From assembly GCA_964584415.1 (NCBI GenBank), contig CAZOZX010000130.1, forward strand, positions 1 to 5,608: 5,608 nucleotides of DNA, in the 5' to 3' direction. Source of the stretch: PHAA01 sp964584415. GTDB lineage: Bacteria; Bacillota; Syntrophomonadia; Syntrophomonadales; Syntrophomonadaceae. The notes beneath the pieces are model-generated. The model ran no database searches. It had not been told where the DNA came from and saw only the letters and a program-made list of their open reading frames with translations. Below, one piece after another: positions 5,396 to 5,608 of this stretch (position 1 is its first letter; the number at the start of each line of letters is the position of its first letter). Made by a program: the position numbers and the translations under genes.

Positions 5396-5423
5396 ATTTA
5401 AATTGAAAGGTTGGGCTCGAAAA

Positions 5424-5608
5424 ATGCAGGTCAACGATAAACTTAGAGGCAAGGACTTTATAAGTATTCACGATTTCTCGGCTGCCGACATCAACTACAT
5501 CCTGGAAGTGGGATTAGAGTTAAAAAGAGAACAGAAGCAGGGCATAGCTCACCCCCTGCTGGCTGGCAAGACCTTGGGCATGATTTTCCAGAAGTCTTCA
5601 ACCCGCAC
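5424..5608 (+). CDS. argF: Ornithine carbamoyltransferase, N-terminal part (runs off right edge)
   Basis: Partial gene of 61 full codons, open to the right edge. The product condenses ornithine with carbamoyl phosphate to give citrulline. The N-terminus MQVNDKLRGKDFISIHDFS is typical of the family, and the segment ends in GMIFQKSSTRT, whose S-T-R-T residues (about 59-62) bind carbamoyl phosphate. Many relatives have Glu where Gln is seen in FQKSSTRT. STRT occurs in both ornithine and aspartate carbamoyltransferases, but LRGKDFISIHDFS and the cluster context point to ornithine. Start chosen at ATG 5424; its ribosome binding signal is weak, either AAAGG 13 nt upstream or GGG 8 nt upstream. A TTG at 5403 is an in-frame alternative. 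It lies 28 bp after argD. An anabolic role is inferred from the operon. Confidence 0.93.
   Translation, partial: MQVNDKLRGKDFISIHDFSAADINYILEVGLELKREQKQGIAHPLLAGKTLGMIFQKSSTR

Noticed and set aside
1..5608. Mobile element, CRISPR array, tRNA or defence system
   Set aside because: No transposase, terminal inverted repeats, spaced direct repeats or tRNA-like fold seen; the coding space is filled by housekeeping genes.

Overview
The window looks like ordinary chromosome from a strictly anaerobic Firmicute of the Clostridia. A Syntrophomonas-like or Desulfotomaculum-like organism is my guess, made from protein flavour and gene order without any search. The evidence is a rubrerythrin beside an Rrf2-type regulator, strong AAGGAGG-like ribosome binding sites, moderate base composition, and a compact arginine cluster built around a cyclic-type ArgJ.

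Left part, leftward strand (1-681): the first 43 codons of a rubrerythrin run off the left edge. Upstream of it on the same strand is a 134-residue Rrf2/IscR-family regulator with three cysteines and a histidine placed like a [2Fe-2S] ligand set. The regulator has a near-consensus promoter, TTGACA-17-TAAAAT. An exact 8-bp repeat, TACCCGTT, brackets that promoter, and a 7/8 copy lies just upstream of rubrerythrin. This suggests a small redox or oxidative-stress regulon unit.

Centre (619-954): a divergent intergenic region of 336 bp. Its right end carries a sigma-A promoter for the arginine genes, TTGCAA-17-TATAAT, overlapped by two degenerate ARG-box-like elements about 20 bp apart. The predicted leader is too short for a T-box or attenuator.

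Right part, rightward strand (955-5608): argC, argJ, argB, argD and the first third of argF, with gaps of 58, 58, 38 and 28 bp and no convincing terminator between them. ArgB phosphorylates N-acetylglutamate, ArgC reduces it to the semialdehyde, ArgD transaminates it to N-acetylornithine, and ArgJ moves the acetyl group back to glutamate, releasing ornithine. ArgF then carbamoylates ornithine to citrulline. No argA or argE is present in the window, as expected if ArgJ recycles the acetyl group. argG and argH would be expected further right but are not seen.

I found no sign of a previously undescribed system. The points worth a second look are small: the repeat set around the Rrf2 promoter, a one-residue-shorter nucleotide-binding loop in ArgC, hairpins in the argC-argJ gap and at the end of argD, and a few family-position substitutions.
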